The translations under genes and the position numbers were made by a program. 64,000 bases of DNA, taken from NCBI RefSeq assembly GCF_000003605.2, contig NW_003158211.1, forward strand, positions 1-64,000, given 5' to 3'. The stretch is from Saccoglossus kowalevskii. Its lineage: Eukaryota; Hemichordata; Enteropneusta; Harrimaniidae. Of this stretch, positions 38,884-52,852 are shown one piece after another; within the stretch, counting starts at the first letter, position 1; the number at the start of each line of letters is the position of its first letter. Below the pieces are notes generated by a model. That model had not been told where the DNA came from, ran no database searches, and saw only the letters and a program-made list of their open reading frames with translations.

Positions 38884-39827
38884 ATGATATCACAGGTAAC
38901 AATCTCGAATGAAACTACCAACTTTGCAATCGCTTTTTACAACTTTGTAAGCAGTTTCTTGTCGATTTTTTGGTAGGCTGTGGTGATAATCTGCTTATAT
39001 ATGAGGCATTCTTGGAACATTTACTTAATGTTTGCGAAATTTAACTGCGGGGTTATCATGACAATGACTTAGGTTAAATATATAAGCAACTCCGCCAACA
39101 TTTCCTTCGCTTATTCCAACATTGCACAGTGTTTTCTAACATTTTACCTTCAGCTCATGGGAACAACTATAGACTGCTTTCAATTGGCTTTTATTGATTT
39201 TTTCGACTTTACAACTGCGCGTTTCTATATGCCAACAACTTAGGTCATACATACAAATACATCTACTAACTTTTCAATAACTTTGCACAACTTTGCAATC
39301 ACTTTGAAATTCTTTGCACGGAGTGGTAACAGCGTACATCCCACTACGTGCCGACAGATCAGCAACTTGTTCTTGAAATTAGAAGGAATTTGAAAACTGT
39401 CCATTAATTAAAACAGTTACAATAATTCCACGATTTTCCACTACAAATGATCGACATCACAGTAAGAAAGAATGCAGGAACGTTGCCTTATATATTTTCG
39501 ATATGCGTGATGAAACAAAAAAAAATAAACTCAACAGGTCATATACTCAGGCAGTCTCCTATACAAGAACTAACCACGCCCGTTTGTGCTTTACTTTAAA
39601 CATTGGTCGATCACCTAACCACACAGCTGCATCGATTATTTGAAATTCAGCTGAATTGCCGGCTATTTCTGATTTTTTAATGTTTCAAAAACGATATTGC
39701 TTTCACAGGTACCTCCTATAATTGACCTATGACCTCTACATACTTTGAGTAACACTACGATAATTTAACACCAATTAACGAAACATTTATTCATATTTTC
39801 GAACTTTTAACTATTGGACTTGTTAAT
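38884..39827 (+). repeat. Satellite unit U42 (944 bp), twin of U66
   Basis: Haplotype a2-b2-c2 (gttatcatg)-d2. The visible part of U66 at the right edge is nearly identical, at an offset of 24,795 bp. Confidence 0.93.
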
Positions 39828-40770
39828 ATGATATCACAGGTAACAACCCGAATGAAACTACCAACTTTGCAATCGCTTTTTACAACTTTGTAAGCAGTTT
39901 CTTGTCGATTTTTCCGTTGGCTGTTGTGATAATCTGCTTATATATAAGACATTATCGGAACATTTACTTAATGTTTTCGAAATTTAACTGCGGGGTTGCC
40001 ATGAAAATGACTTACGTTAAATATATAAGCACCTCCGCCAACATTTCCTTTGTTTTTTCCAACTTTGCACGGTGTTTTCAAACATTTTGCTCTCACCTCA
40101 TGCAACATCTATAGACTGCTTTCAATTGGCTTTTATTGAATTTCTCGACTTTACAACTGCGCGTTTCTACATCCCAACAACTTAGGCCATATATACAAAT
40201 ACATCTACCAACTTTTGAATAACTTTGCACAACTTTGCAATCACTTTGAACAACTTTGCACGGAGTGGTAACAGCGTAAATCCCACTACGTGCCGACAGC
40301 TCAGCAACTTGTTCTTGAAAATTAGAAGGAATTTGAAAACTTTCCATTAATTAAAACAGTTACAAAAATTCCACGATTTTCCACTACAAATGATCGACAT
40401 CACAGTAAGAAAGAATGCAGGAACGTTTCCTTATATGTTTTTGATATGCGTGATGGAACAAAAAAATAAACTCAACAGCTCATTTACTCAATCAGTCTCC
40501 CTTGCAAGAACTAACCACGCCTGTTTGTGCTTTACTTTAAAAACATTGGTCGATCACCTAATCACACAGCTGCATCGATTATTTGAAATTCAGCCGAATT
40601 GCCGGCTATTTCAGATTTTTTAATGTTTCAAAAACGATATCGCTTTCACAGATACCTCCTATAATTGACCTATGACCTCTACATACTTTGAGTAACACTA
40701 CGATAATTTAACACCAATTAACGAAACATTTATTCATATTTTCGAACTTTTAACTATTGGACTTGTTAAT
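39828..40770 (+). repeat. Satellite unit U43 (943 bp)
   Basis: Haplotype a1-b1-c1 (gccatg)-d1. One base is lost near the start (taacaacccgaatg), closing the 119-codon frame. Confidence 0.93.
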
Positions 40771-41713
40771 ATGATATCACAGGTAACAATCCCGAATGAA
40801 ACTACCAACTTTGCAATCGCTTTTTACAACTTTGTAAGCAGTTTCGTGTCGATTTTTCCGTTGGCTGTTGTGATAATCTGCTTATATATAAGACATTCTA
40901 GGAACATTTACTTAATGTTTTCGAAATTTTACTGCGGGGTTGTCATGAAAATCACTTACGTTAAATATATAAGCAACTCCGCCAACATTTCCATCGTTTT
41001 TTTCCAATTTTGCACGGTGTTTTCAAACATTTTGCCCTCACCTCATGGCAACATCTATAGACTGCTTTCAATTGGCTTTTATTGAATTTCTCGACTTTAC
41101 AACTGCGCGTTTCTACATGCCAGCAACTTAAGTCATATATACAAGTACATCTACCAACTTTTCAATAACTTTGCACAACTTTGCAATCACTTTGAACAAC
41201 TTTGCACGGAGTGGTAACAGCGTACATCCCACTACGTGCCAACAGATCAGCAACTTGTTCTTGAAATTAGAAGGAATTTGAAAACTGTCCATTAATTAAA
41301 ACAGTTACAATAATTCCACGATTTCCCACTATAAATGATCGACATCACAGTAAGAAAGAATGCAGGAACGTTGCCTTATATATTTTCGATATGCGTGATG
41401 GAACAAAAAAATAAACTCAACAGCTCATTTACTCAGGCAGTCTCCTATGCAAGAACTAACCACGCCCGTTTGTGCTTTACTTTAAACATTGGTCGATCAC
41501 CTAACCTCACAGCTGCATCGATTATTTGAAATTCAGCTGAATTGCCGGCTATTTCAGATTTTTTAATGTTTCAAAAACGATATCGCTTTCACAGGTACCT
41601 CCTATAATTGACCTATGACCTCTACATACTTTGAGTAACACTACGATAATTTAACACCAATTAACGAAACATTTATTCACATTTTCGAACTTTTAACTAT
41701 TGGACTTGTTAAT
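40771..41713 (+). repeat. Satellite unit U44 (943 bp), twin of U20
   Basis: Carries all the private changes of U20. The similarity begins at about 40390 in the previous unit and fades in the last third of this one. Confidence 0.93.
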
Positions 41714-42660
41714 ATGATATCACAGGTAACAATCCCGAATGAAACTACCAACTTTGCAATCGCTTTTTACAACTTTGTAAGCAGTTTCTTGTCGATTTTT
41801 CCGTTGGCTGTTGTGATAATCTGCTTATATATAAGACAGACATTATCGGAACATTTACTTAATGTTTTCGAAATTTAACTGCGGGGTTGCCATGAAAATG
41901 ACTTACGTTAAATATATAAGCAACTCCGCCAACATTTCCTTTGTTTTTTCCTACTTTGCACGGTGTTTTCAAACATTTTGCCCTCACCTCATGGCAACAT
42001 CTACAGGCTGCTTTCAATTGGCTTTTATTAAATTTCTCTACTTTGCAACTGCGCGTTTCTATATGCCAACAACTTAGGTCATACATACAAATACATCTAC
42101 AAACTTTGCAATAACTTTGCACAACTTTGCAATCACTTTGAACAACTTTGCACGGAGTGGTAACAGCGTAAATCCCACTACGTGCCGACAGCTCAGCAAC
42201 TTGTTCTTGAAATCTAGAAGGAATTTGAAAACTTTGTATTAATTAAAACAGTTACAAAATTTCTACGATTTTCCACTATAAATGATCTACATCACAGTAA
42301 AAAGAATGCAGGAACGTTGCCTTATATATTTTCGATATGCGTGATGGAACTAAAAAAATAAACTCAACAGCTCATTTACTCAAGCAGTCTCCCATGCAAG
42401 AACTAACCACGCCCGTTTGTACTTTACTTTAAACATTGGTCGACCACCTAACCACACAGCTGCATCGATTATTGGAAATTCAGCCGAATTGCCGGCTATT
42501 TCAGATTTTTTTATGTTTCAAAAATGATATCGCTTTCACATGTACCTCCTATAACTGACCTATGACCTCTACATACTTTGAGTAACACTACGATAATTTA
42601 ACACCAATTAACGAAACATTTATTCACATTTTCGAACTTTTAACTATTGGACTTGTTAAT
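41714..42660 (+). repeat. Satellite unit U45 (947 bp), b3 insertion type
   Basis: Haplotype a1-b3-c1 (gccatg)-d1 with ttcctactttg and acaggctgc. The back resembles U2 and U4 (tctactttgcaac). Confidence 0.93.
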
Positions 42661-43604
42661 ATGATATCACAGGTAACAATCCCGAATGAAACTACCAACT
42701 TTGCAATCGCTTTTTACAACTTTGTAAGCAGTTTCTTGTCGATTTTTTGGTAGGGAGTGGTGATAATCTGCTTATATATAAGACATTCTCGGAACATTTA
42801 CTTAATGTTTTCGAAATTTAACTGCGGGGTTGTCATGAAAATGACTTACGTTAAATATATAAGCAACTCCGCCAACATTTCCATCGTTTTTTTTTCCAAC
42901 TTTGCACGGTGTTTTCAAACATTTTGCCCTCACCTCATGGCAACATATATAGACTGCTTTCAATTGGCTTTTATTGAATTTCTCGACTTTACAACTGCGC
43001 GTTTCTATATGCCAACAACTTAAGTCATATATACAAATACATCTACCAACTTTTCAATAACTTTGCACAACTTTGCAATCACTTTGAACAACTTTGCACG
43101 GAGTGGTAACAGCGTACATCCCACTACGTGCCGACAGATCAGCAACTTGTTCTTGAAATTAGAAGGAATTTGAAAACTGTCCATTAATTAAAACAGTTAC
43201 AATAATTCCACGATTTCCCACTATAAATGATCGACATCACAGTAAGAAAGAATGCAGGAACGTTGCCTTATATATTTTCGATATGCGTGATGGAACAAAA
43301 AAATAAACTCAACAGCTCATTTACTCAGGCAGTCTCCTATGCAAGAACTAACCACGCCCGTTTGTGCTTTACTTTAAACATTGGTCGATCACCTAACCTC
43401 ACAGCTGCATCGATTATTTGAAATTCAGCTGAATTGCCCGGCTATTTCAGATTTTTTAATGTTTCAAAACGATATCGCTTTCACAGGTACCTCCTATAAT
43501 TGACCTATGACCTCTACATACTTGAGTAACACTACGATAATTTAACACCAATTAACGAAACATTTATTCATATTTTCGAACTTTTAACTATTGGACTTGT
43601 TAAT
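42661..43604 (+). repeat. Satellite unit U46 (944 bp)
   Basis: a2 variant (ggtagggagtgg)-b1-c1-d1 with the longest T-run before ccaactttgc. Single-base indels cluster in the tail near 43436-43525. Confidence 0.93.
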
Positions 43605-44547
43605 ATGATATCACAGGTAACAATCCCGAATGAAACTACCAACTTTGCAATCGCTTTTACAACTTTGTAAGCAGTTTCTTGTCGATTTTTCCGTTGGCTG
43701 TTGTGATAATCTGCTTATATATGAGACATTTTCGGAACATTTACTTAATGTTTTCGAAATTTAACTGCGGGGTTGTCATGAAAATGACTTACGTTAAATA
43801 TATAAGCAACTCCGCCAACATTTCCATCGCTTTTTTCCAACTTTGCACGGTGTTTTCAAACATTTTGCCCTCACCTCATGGCAACATCTATAGACTGCTT
43901 TCAATTGGCTTTTATTGAATTTCTCGACTTTACAACTGCGCGTTTCTATATGCCAACAACTTAACTCATATATACAAATACATCTACCAACTTTTCAATA
44001 ACTTTGCACAACTTTGCAATCACTTTGAACAACTTTGCACGGAGTGGTAACAGCGTAAATCCCACTACGTGCCGACAGCTCAGCAACTTGTTCTTGAAAA
44101 TTAGAAGGAAATTGAAAACTTTCCATTAATTAAAACAGTTACTACAATTCCACGATTTTCCACTATAAATGATCGACATCACAGTAAGAAAGAATGCAGG
44201 AACGTTGCGTTATATATTTTCGATATGCGTGATGAAACAAAAAAATAAACTCAACAGCTCATTTACTCAGGCAGTCTCCTATGCAAGATCTAACCACGCC
44301 CGTTTGTGCTTTACTTTAAACATTGGTCGATCACCTAACCTCACAGCTGCATCGATTATTTGAAATTCAGATGAATTTCCGGCTATTTCAGATTTTTTAA
44401 TGTTTCAAAAACGATATCGCTTTCACAGGTACCTCCTATAATTGACCTATGACCTCTACATACTTTGAGTAACACTACGATAATTTAACACCAATTCACG
44501 AAACATTTATTCACATTTTCGAACTTTTAACTATTGGACTTGTTAAT
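43605..44547 (+). repeat. Satellite unit U47 (943 bp)
   Basis: Haplotype a1-b4 (cattttcgg)-c1-d1. Loses one T in tcgcttttacaac, which breaks the frame. Part of the same indel cluster as the end of U46. Confidence 0.93.
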
Positions 44548-45493
44548 ATGATATCACAGGTAACAATCCCGAATGAAACTACCAACTTTGCAATCGCTTT
44601 TTACAACTTTGTAAGCAGTTTCTTGTCGATTTTTTGGTAGGCTGTGGTGATAATCTGCTTATATATGAGGCATTCTTGGAACATTTACTTAATGTTTTCG
44701 AAATTTAACTGCGGGGTTGTCATGACAATGACTTAGGTTAAATATATAAGCAACTCCGCCAACATTTCCTTCGCTTATTCCAACATTGCACGGTGTTTTC
44801 TAACATTTTACCTTCAGCTCATGGGAACAACTATAGACTGCTTTCAATTGGCTTTTATTGAATTTCTCGACTTTACAACTGCGCGTTTCTATATGCCAAC
44901 AACTTAGGTCATATATACAAATACATCTACCAACCTTTCAATAACTTTGCACAACTTTGCAATCACTTTGAACAGCTTTGCACGGAGTGGTAACAGCGTA
45001 AATCCCACTACGTGCCGACAGCTCAGCAACTTGTTCTTGAAAATTAGAAGGAATTTGAAAACTTTCCATTAATTAAAACAGTTACAAAAATTCCACGATT
45101 TTCCACTATAAATGATCGACATCACAGTAAGAAAGAATGCAGGAACGTTGCCTTATATATTTTCGATATGCGTGATGAAACAAAAAAAAAATAAACTCAA
45201 CAGGTCATTTACTCAGGCAGTCTCCCATGCAATAACTAACCACACCCGTTAGTGCTTTACTTTAAACATTGGTCAATCACCTAACCACACAGCTGCATCG
45301 ATTATTTGAAACTCAGCTGAATTGCCGGCTATTTCAGATTTTTTAATGTTTCAAAAACGATATCGCTTTCACAGGTACCTCCTATAATTGACCTATGACC
45401 TCTACATACTTTGATTAACACTACGATAATTTAACACCAATTAACGAAACATTTATTCACATTTTCGAACTTTTAACTATTGGAATTGTTAAT
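44548..45493 (+). repeat. Satellite unit U48 (946 bp)
   Basis: Haplotype a2-b2-c2-d2. Shares ccacacccg-type decay only within itself; otherwise an ordinary closed-frame unit. Confidence 0.93.
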
Positions 45494-46439
45494 ATGATAT
45501 CACAGGTAACAATCCCGAATGAAACTACCTACTTTGCAATCGCTTTTTACAACTTTGTAAGCAGTTTCTTGTCGATTTTTTGGTAGGCTGTGGTGATAAT
45601 CTGCTTATATATGAGCCATTCTTGGAACACTTACTTAATGTTTTCGAAATTTAACTGCGGGGTTGTCATGACAATGACTTTAGGTTAAATATATAAGCAA
45701 CTCCGCCAACATTTCCTTCGCTTATTCCAACATTGCACGGTGTTTTCTAACATTTTATCTTCAGCTCATGGGAACAAATATAGACTGCTTTCAATTGGCT
45801 TTTATTGAATTTCTCGACTTTACAACTGCGCGTTTCTATATGCCAACAACTTAGGTCATACATACAAATACATGTACTAACTTTTCAATAACTTTGCACA
45901 ACTTTGCAATCACTTTGAACAATTTTCCACGGAGTGGTGACAGCGTAAATCCCACTACCTGCCGACAGCTCAGCAACTTGTTCTTGAAAATTAGAAGGAA
46001 TTTGAAAACTTTCCATTAATTAAAACAGTTACAAAAATTCCACGATTTTCCACTATAAATGATCGACATCACAGTAAGAAAGAATGCAGGAACGTTGCCT
46101 TATATATTTTCGATATGCGTGATGAAACAAAAAAAATAAACTCAACAGCTCATTTACTCAATCAGTCTCCCTTGCAAGAACTAACCACGCCCGTTTGTGC
46201 TTAATTTTAAAAAATTGGTCGATCACCTAATCACACAGCTGCATCGATTATTTGAAATTCAGCTGAATTGCCGGCTATTTCAGATTTTTTAATGTTTCAA
46301 AAACGAAATCGCTTTCACGGGTACCTCCAATAATTGACCTATGACCTCTACATACTTTGATTAACACTTCGATAATTTAACACCAATTACCGAAACATTT
46401 ATTCACATTTTCGAACTTTTAACTATTGGACTTGTTAAT
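45494..46439 (+). repeat. Satellite unit U49 (946 bp)
   Basis: Haplotype a2-b2 (gagccattc)-c2 (tgactttagg)-d2. The tail has gggtacctccaataatt, the variant that also precedes U1. Confidence 0.93.
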
Positions 46440-47380
46440 ATAATATCACAGGTAACAATCTCGAATGAAACTACCAACTTTGCAATAGCTTTTTACAACT
46501 TTGTTGCAGTTGGTTGTCGATTTTACGGTTGCTGTTGTGATAATCTGCTTATATAAGAGACATTCTCGGAACATTTACATAATGTTTTCGAAATTTAACT
46601 GCGGGGCTGTCATGACAATGACTTAGGTTAAATATATAAGCAACTCCGCCAGCATTTCCTTCGCTTTTTCCAACTTTGCACGGTGTGTTCAATGATTTTA
46701 CCCCCAGCTCATGAGAACATCTATAGACTGCTTTCCATCGGTTTTTATTAAATTTCTCGACTTTACAACTGCGTGTTTCTATATGCCAACAACTTAGGTC
46801 ATACATACAAATCCATCTAACAACTTTGCAATAACTTTGCACAATTTTCCAATCACTTTGAATAACTTTGCAGGGAGTGTTAACTGCGTAAATCCCACTA
46901 CGTGCCGACAGATCAGCAACTTGTTCTTGAAATTAGAAGGAATTTGAAAACTGTCCGTTAATTAAAACAGTTACAACAATTCCACGATTTTCCACTATAA
47001 ATGATCGACATCACAGTAAGAAAGAATGCAGGAACGTTGCCTTATATATTTTCGATATGCGTGATGGAACGAAAAAAATAAACTCAACAGCTCATTTACT
47101 CAGGCAGTCTCCTATGCAAGAACTAACCACGCCAGTTTGTGCTTTACTTTAAACATTGGTCAATCACCTAATCTCACAGCTGCATCGATTATTTGAAAAT
47201 CAGCTGAATTGCCGGCTATTTCAGATTTTTTAATGTTTCAAAAACGATATCGCTTTCACAGGTACCTCCGATAATTGACCTATGACCTCTACATACTTTG
47301 AGTAACACTACGATAATTTAACACCAATTAACGAAACATTTATTCACATTTTCGAACTTTTAACTATTGGACTTGTTAAT
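46440..47380 (+). repeat. Satellite unit U50 (941 bp), rare a3 class
   Basis: a3, ataagagacattctcgg at block b, c2, d3 (gtgttcaatgatttt). ATAATATC anchor and ttacataatg link it to U1. Confidence 0.93.
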
Positions 47381-48323
47381 ATGATATCACAGGTAACAAT
47401 CCCAAATGAAACTACCAACTTTACAATCGCTTTTTACAACTTTGTAAGCAGTTTCTTGTCGATTTTTTGGTAGGCTGTGGTGATAATCTGCTTATATATA
47501 AGACATTCTCGGAACATTTACTTAATGTTTTCGAAATTTAACTGCGGGGTTGTCATGAAAATGACTTACGTTAAATATATAAGCAACTCCGCCAACATTT
47601 CCATCGTTTTTTTCCAACTTTGCACGGTGTTTTCAAACATTTTGCCCTCACCTCATGGCAACATTTATAGACTGCTTTCAATTGGCTTTTATTGAATTTC
47701 TCAACTTCACAACTGCGCGTTTCTATATGCCAACAACTTAAGTCATATATACAAATACATCTACCAAATTTTCAATAACTTTGCACAACTTTGCAATCAC
47801 TTTGAACAACTTTGCACGGAGTGGTAACAGCGTACATCCCACTACGTGCCGACAGATCAGCAACTTGTTCTTGAAATTAGAAGGAATTGAAAACTGTCCA
47901 TTAATTAAAACAGTTACAATAATTCCACGATTTCCCACTATAAATGATCGACATTACAGTAAGAAAGAATGCAGGAACGTTGCCTTATATATTTTCGATA
48001 TGCGTGATGAAACAAAAAAATAAACTCAACAGCTCATTTACTCAGGCAGTCTCCTATGCAAGAACTAACCACGCCCGTTTGTGCTTTACTTTAAACATTG
48101 GTCGATCACCTAACCTCACAGCTGCATCGATTATTTGAAATTCAGCTGAATTGCCTGCTATTTCAGATTTTTTAATTTTTCAAAAACGATATCGCTTTCA
48201 CAGGTACCTCCTATAAAATGACCTATAACCTCTACATACTTTGAGTAACACTACGATAATTTAACACCAATTAACGAAACATTTATTCCCATTTTCGAAC
48301 TTTTAACTATTGGACTTGTTAAT
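47381..48323 (+). repeat. Satellite unit U51 (943 bp), twin of U5
   Basis: Haplotype a2-b1-c1-d1 with the private changes of U5 (cccaaatg, aacatttatag, tttctcaac). The preceding tail also shares ggaacgaaaaaaataaac and ggtcaatcacc with the U5 tail. Confidence 0.93.
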
Positions 48324-49272
48324 ATGATATCACAGGTAACAATCCCGAATGAAACTACCAACTTTGCAATCGCTTTTTACAACTTTGTAAGCAGTTTCTT
48401 GTCGATTTTTCCGTTGGCTGTTGTGATAATCTGCTTATATATAAGACAGACATTATCGGAACATTTACTTAATGTTTTCGAAATTTAACTGCGGGGTTGC
48501 CATGATAATGACTTACGTTACATATATAAGCAACTCCGCCAACATTTCCTTTGTTTTTTCCAACTTTGCACGGTGTTTTCAAACATTTTGCCCTCACCTC
48601 ATGGCAACATCTATAGACTGCTTTAAATTGGCTTTTATTGAGTTTTCTCGACTTTACAACTGCGCGTTTCTACATGCCAACAACATAGGCCATATATACA
48701 AATACATCTACCAACCTTTCAATAACATTGCACAACTTTGCAATCACTTTGAACAACTTTGCACGGAGTGGTAACAGCGTAAATCCCACTACGTGCCGAC
48801 AGATCAGCAACTTGTTCTTGAAATTAGAAGGAATTTGAAAACTTTCCATTAATTAAAACAGTTACAAAAATTCCACGATTTTCCACTACAAATGATCGAC
48901 ATCACAGTAAGAAAGAATGCAGGAACGTTGCCTTATATATTTTCGATATGCGTGATGAAACAAAAAAAAATAAACTCAACAGCTCATTTACTCAGGCAGT
49001 CTCCTATGCAAGAACTAACCACGCCAGTTTGTGCTTTACTTTAAACATTGGTCAATCACCTAATCTCACAGCTGCATCGATTATTTGAAAATCAGCTGAA
49101 TTGCCGGCTATTTCAGATTTTTTAATGTTTCAAAAACGATATCGCTTTCACAGGTACCTCCGATAATTGACCTATGACCTCTACATACTTTGAGTAACAC
49201 TACGATAATTTAACACCAATTAACGAAACATTTATTCACATTTTCGAACTTTTAACTATTGGACTTGTTAAT
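48324..49272 (+). repeat. Satellite unit U52 (949 bp), b3 insertion type
   Basis: a1-b3-c1 (gccatgataatg)-d1 with ttgagttttctcg, the U25/U29 subtype. The DR1 just upstream, at the end of U51 (48219 region), is damaged (tgacctataacct). Confidence 0.93.
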
Positions 49273-50292
49273 ATGATATCACAGGTAACAATCCCAAATG
49301 AAACTACCAACTTTACAATCGCTTTTTACAACTTTGTAAGCAGTTTCTTGTCGATTTTTTGGTAGGCTGTGGTGATAATCTGCTTATATATAAGACATTC
49401 TCGGAACATTTACTTAATGTTTTCGAAATTTAACTGCGGGGTTGTCATGAAAATGACTTACGTAAATATATAAGCAACTCCGCCAACATTTCCATCGTTT
49501 TTTCCAACTTTGCACGGTGTTTTCAAACATTTTGCCCTCACCTCATGGCAACATCTATAGACTGCTTTCAATTGGCTTTTATTGAATTTCTCGACTTTAC
49601 AACTGCGCGTTTCGATATGCCAACAACTTAAGTCATATATACAAATACATCTACCAACTTTTCAATAACTTTGCACAACTTTGCAATCACTTTGAACAAC
49701 TTTGCACGGAGTGGTAACAGCGTACATCCCACTACGTGCCGACAGATCAGCAACTTGTTCTTGGAATTAGAAGGAATTTGAAAACTGTCCATTAATTAAA
49801 ACAGTTACAATAATTCCACGATTCCAGCTCAGCAACTTGTTCTTGAAATTTAGAAGGAATTTTAAAACTTTGTAATAATTAAAACAGTTACAAAAATTCC
49901 ACAATTTTCCACTATAAATGATCGACATCACAGCAAAAAGAATGCAGGAACGTTGCCTTATATATTTTCGATATGCGTGTTGGAACTAAAAAAATAAAAT
50001 CAACAGCTCATTTACTCAAGCAGTCTCCCATGCAAGAACTAACCACGCCAGTTTGTACTTTACTTTAAACATTGGTCGATCACCTAACCACACAGCTGCA
50101 TCGATTATTGGAAATTCAGCGGAATTGCCGGCTATTTCAGATTTGTTTATGTTTCAAAAACGATATCGCTTTCACAGGTACCTCCTATAATTGACCTATG
50201 ACCTCTAATACTTTGGACACTACGATAATTTAACACCAATTAACGAAACATTCATTCACATTTTCGAACTTTTAACTATTGGACTTGTTAAT
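49273..50292 (+). repeat. Satellite unit U53 (1020 bp) with internal 82-bp duplication
   Basis: Haplotype a2-b1-c1 (cgtaaatata, one T lost)-d1. Same duplication joint as U27. The end carries the 6-bp tail loss seen in U31 and U38. Confidence 0.93.
49744..49907 (+). repeat. 82-bp partial tandem duplication in U53
   Basis: Copies at 49744-49825 and 49826-49907, joined as cacgattcc|agctcagc exactly as in U27. An identical joint in two distant units means descent from one event. Confidence 0.9.
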
Positions 50293-51185
50293 ATGATATC
50301 ACAGGTAACAATCCCGAATGAAACTACCAAATTTGCAATCGCTTTTTACAACTTTGTAAGCAGTTCCTTGTCGATTTTTCCGTTGGCTGTTGTGATAATC
50401 TGCTTATTTATGAGACATTCTCGGAACATTTACTTAATGTTTCCGAAATTTAACTGCGGGGTTGTCATGACAATTACTTAGGTTAAATATATAAGCAACT
50501 CCGCAAACATTTCCTTCGTTTTTTCCAACATTGCACGGTGTTTTCAAACATTTTGCCCTCACCTCATTGCAACATCTATAGACTGCTTTCAATTGGCTTT
50601 TATTGAATTTCTCGACTTTACAACTGCGCGTTTCTATATGCCATCAATTTAGGTCATATACACAAATACATCTACCAACTTTTCAATAACTTTGCAAAAC
50701 TTTGCAATCACTTTGAACAACTTTCCGCGGAGTGGTAACAGCTTAAATCCCACTACCTGCCGACAGCTCAGCAACTTGTTCTTGAAATTAGAAGGAATTT
50801 GAAAACTGTCCATTAATTAAAACAGTTACAACAATTCCACGATTTGCCACTATAAATGATCGACATCACAGTAAGAAGAATGCAGGAGCGTTGCCTTATA
50901 TATTTTCGATATGCGCGATGAAACAAAAAAAATAAACTCAACAGCTCATTTACTCAGGCAGTCTCCTATTCAAGAACTAACCACGCCCGTATGTGCTTTA
51001 CTTTAAACATTCGTCGATCACCTAACCACACAGCTGCATCGATTATTTGAAATTCAGCTGAATTGCCGGCTATTTCAGATTGTTTAATGTTTCAAAAACG
51101 ATATCGCTTTCACAGGTACCTCCTATAATTGACCTATGACCTCAACATACTTTGAGTAACACTACGATAATTTAACACCAATTTA
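50293..51185 (+). repeat. Satellite unit U54, body of 893 bp
   Basis: a4-like front (agcagttcc, tgtttccg) with ccgttggctg-b4-c3-d1 (ctcattgcaac); relative of U39. CCGCGG at 50725-50730. It ends early at caccaattt, where a truncated unit is fused. Confidence 0.9.
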
Positions 51186-51558
51186 CAGTTACAAAAATTC
51201 CAAGATTTTCCACTTTAAATGATCGACATCACAGTAAGAAAGAATGCAGGAACGTTGCCTTATATATTATCATTTACTCAGGAAGTCTCCCATGCAAGAA
51301 CTAACCACGCCCGTTTGTTCTTTACTTTAAACATTTGTCGATCACCTAACCACACAGCTGCATCGATTATTTGAAATTCAGCCGAATTGCCGGCTATTTC
51401 AGATTTTTTAATGTTTCAAAAACGATATCGCTTTCACAGGTACCTCCTATAATTGACCTTTGACCTCAACATACTTTGAGTAACACTACGATAATTTAAC
51501 ACCAATTAACGAAACATTTATTCACATTTTCGAACTTTTAACTATTGGACTTGTTAAT
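51186..51558 (+). repeat. Truncated satellite unit after U54 (373 bp)
   Basis: Begins at acagttacaaaaattcc, matching offset 530 of a full unit, and runs to the next anchor. The last ~50 bp of the previous unit and the first ~530 bp of this one are absent, including blocks a-d. It also has the ~43-bp A-run deletion near 51266. Confidence 0.9.
51454..51466 (-). promoter_or_regulatory. Canonical DR1 before U55
   Basis: Same element inside the truncated unit that precedes U55. Confidence 0.4.
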
Positions 51559-52453
51559 ATGATATCACAGGAAACAATCCCGAATGAAACTACCAACTTT
51601 GCATTCGCTGTTTACAACTTTGTAAGCAGTTCCTTGTCGATTTTTCCGTTGGATGTTGTGATAATCTGCTTATTTATGAGACATTCTCGGAACATTTACT
51701 TAATATTTCCGAAATTTAACTGCGGGGTTGTCATGACAATTACTTAGGTTAAATATATAAGCAACGCCGCCAACATCTCCTTCATTTTTTCCAACTTTGC
51801 ACGGTGTTTTCTAACATTTTACCCTCAGCTTATGGGAACATCTATAGGCTGCGTTCAATTGGCTTTTATCAAATTTCTCGACTTTACAACTGCGCGTTCA
51901 TATATGCCAACAACTTAGGTCATATATACAAATACATCTACCAACATTGCAATAACTTTGCACAGCATTGCAATCACTTTGAACAACTTTGCACGGAGTG
52001 TTAACAGCGTAAATCCCACTACATGCCGACAGCTCAGCAACTTGTTCTTGAAATTTAGAAGGAATTTGAAAACTTTGTAATAATTAAAACAGTTCCAAAA
52101 ATTCCACGATTTTCCACTTTAAATGATCGACCTCACAGTAAGAGAGAATGCAGGAACGTTGTCTTATATATTTTCGATATGCGTGATGAAACAAAAAAAA
52201 TAAACTCAACAGCTCATTTACTCAGGAAGTCTCCCATGCAAGAACTAACCACGTCCGTTTGTTCTTTACTTTAAACATTGGTCGATCACCTAATCACACA
52301 GCTGCATCGATTATTTGAAATTCAGCCGAATTGCCGGCTATTTCAGATTTTTTAGTGTTTCAAAAACGATATCGCTTTCACAGGTACCTCATATATTTGA
52401 CCTATGACCTCAACATACTTTGAGTAACACTACGATAATTTAACACCAATTTA
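51559..52453 (+). repeat. Satellite unit U55, body of 895 bp, a4 class
   Basis: a4-b4-c3-d3-like (cagcttatggg) with acaggaaacaatccc at the anchor and aacgccgccaacatctcc. Ends at the caccaattt fusion. Confidence 0.9.
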
Positions 52454-52852
52454 CAGTTACAAAATTTCCAAGATTTTCCACTTTAAATGATCGACATCAC
52501 AGTAAGAAAGAATGCAGGAACGTTGCCTTATATATTTTCGATATGCGTGATGGAACAAAAAAAATAAACTCAACAGCTCATTTACTCAGGAAGTCTCCCA
52601 TGCAAGAACTAACCACGCCCGTTTGTTCTTTACTTTAAACATTGGTCGATCACCTAATCACACAGCTGCATCGATTATTTGAAATTCAGCCGAATTGCCG
52701 GCTATTTCAGATTTGTTAATGTTTCAAAAACAGGTACCTCCTATAATTGACCTATGACCTCAACATACTTTGAGTAACACTACGATAATTTAACACCAAT
52801 TAACGAAACATTTATTCACATTTTCGAACTTTTAACTATTGGACTTGTTAAT
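52454..52852 (+). repeat. Truncated satellite unit after U55 (399 bp)
   Basis: Same truncation joint as at 51186. It keeps the A-run but lacks about 14 bp around GATATCGC near 52728 (caaaaacaggtacc). Confidence 0.9.

Noticed and set aside
1-50292. A simple regular two- or three-unit higher-order repeat across the left part
   Set aside because: The order of haplotypes a1, a2 and a3 is irregular, and no fixed alternation holds for more than a few units.
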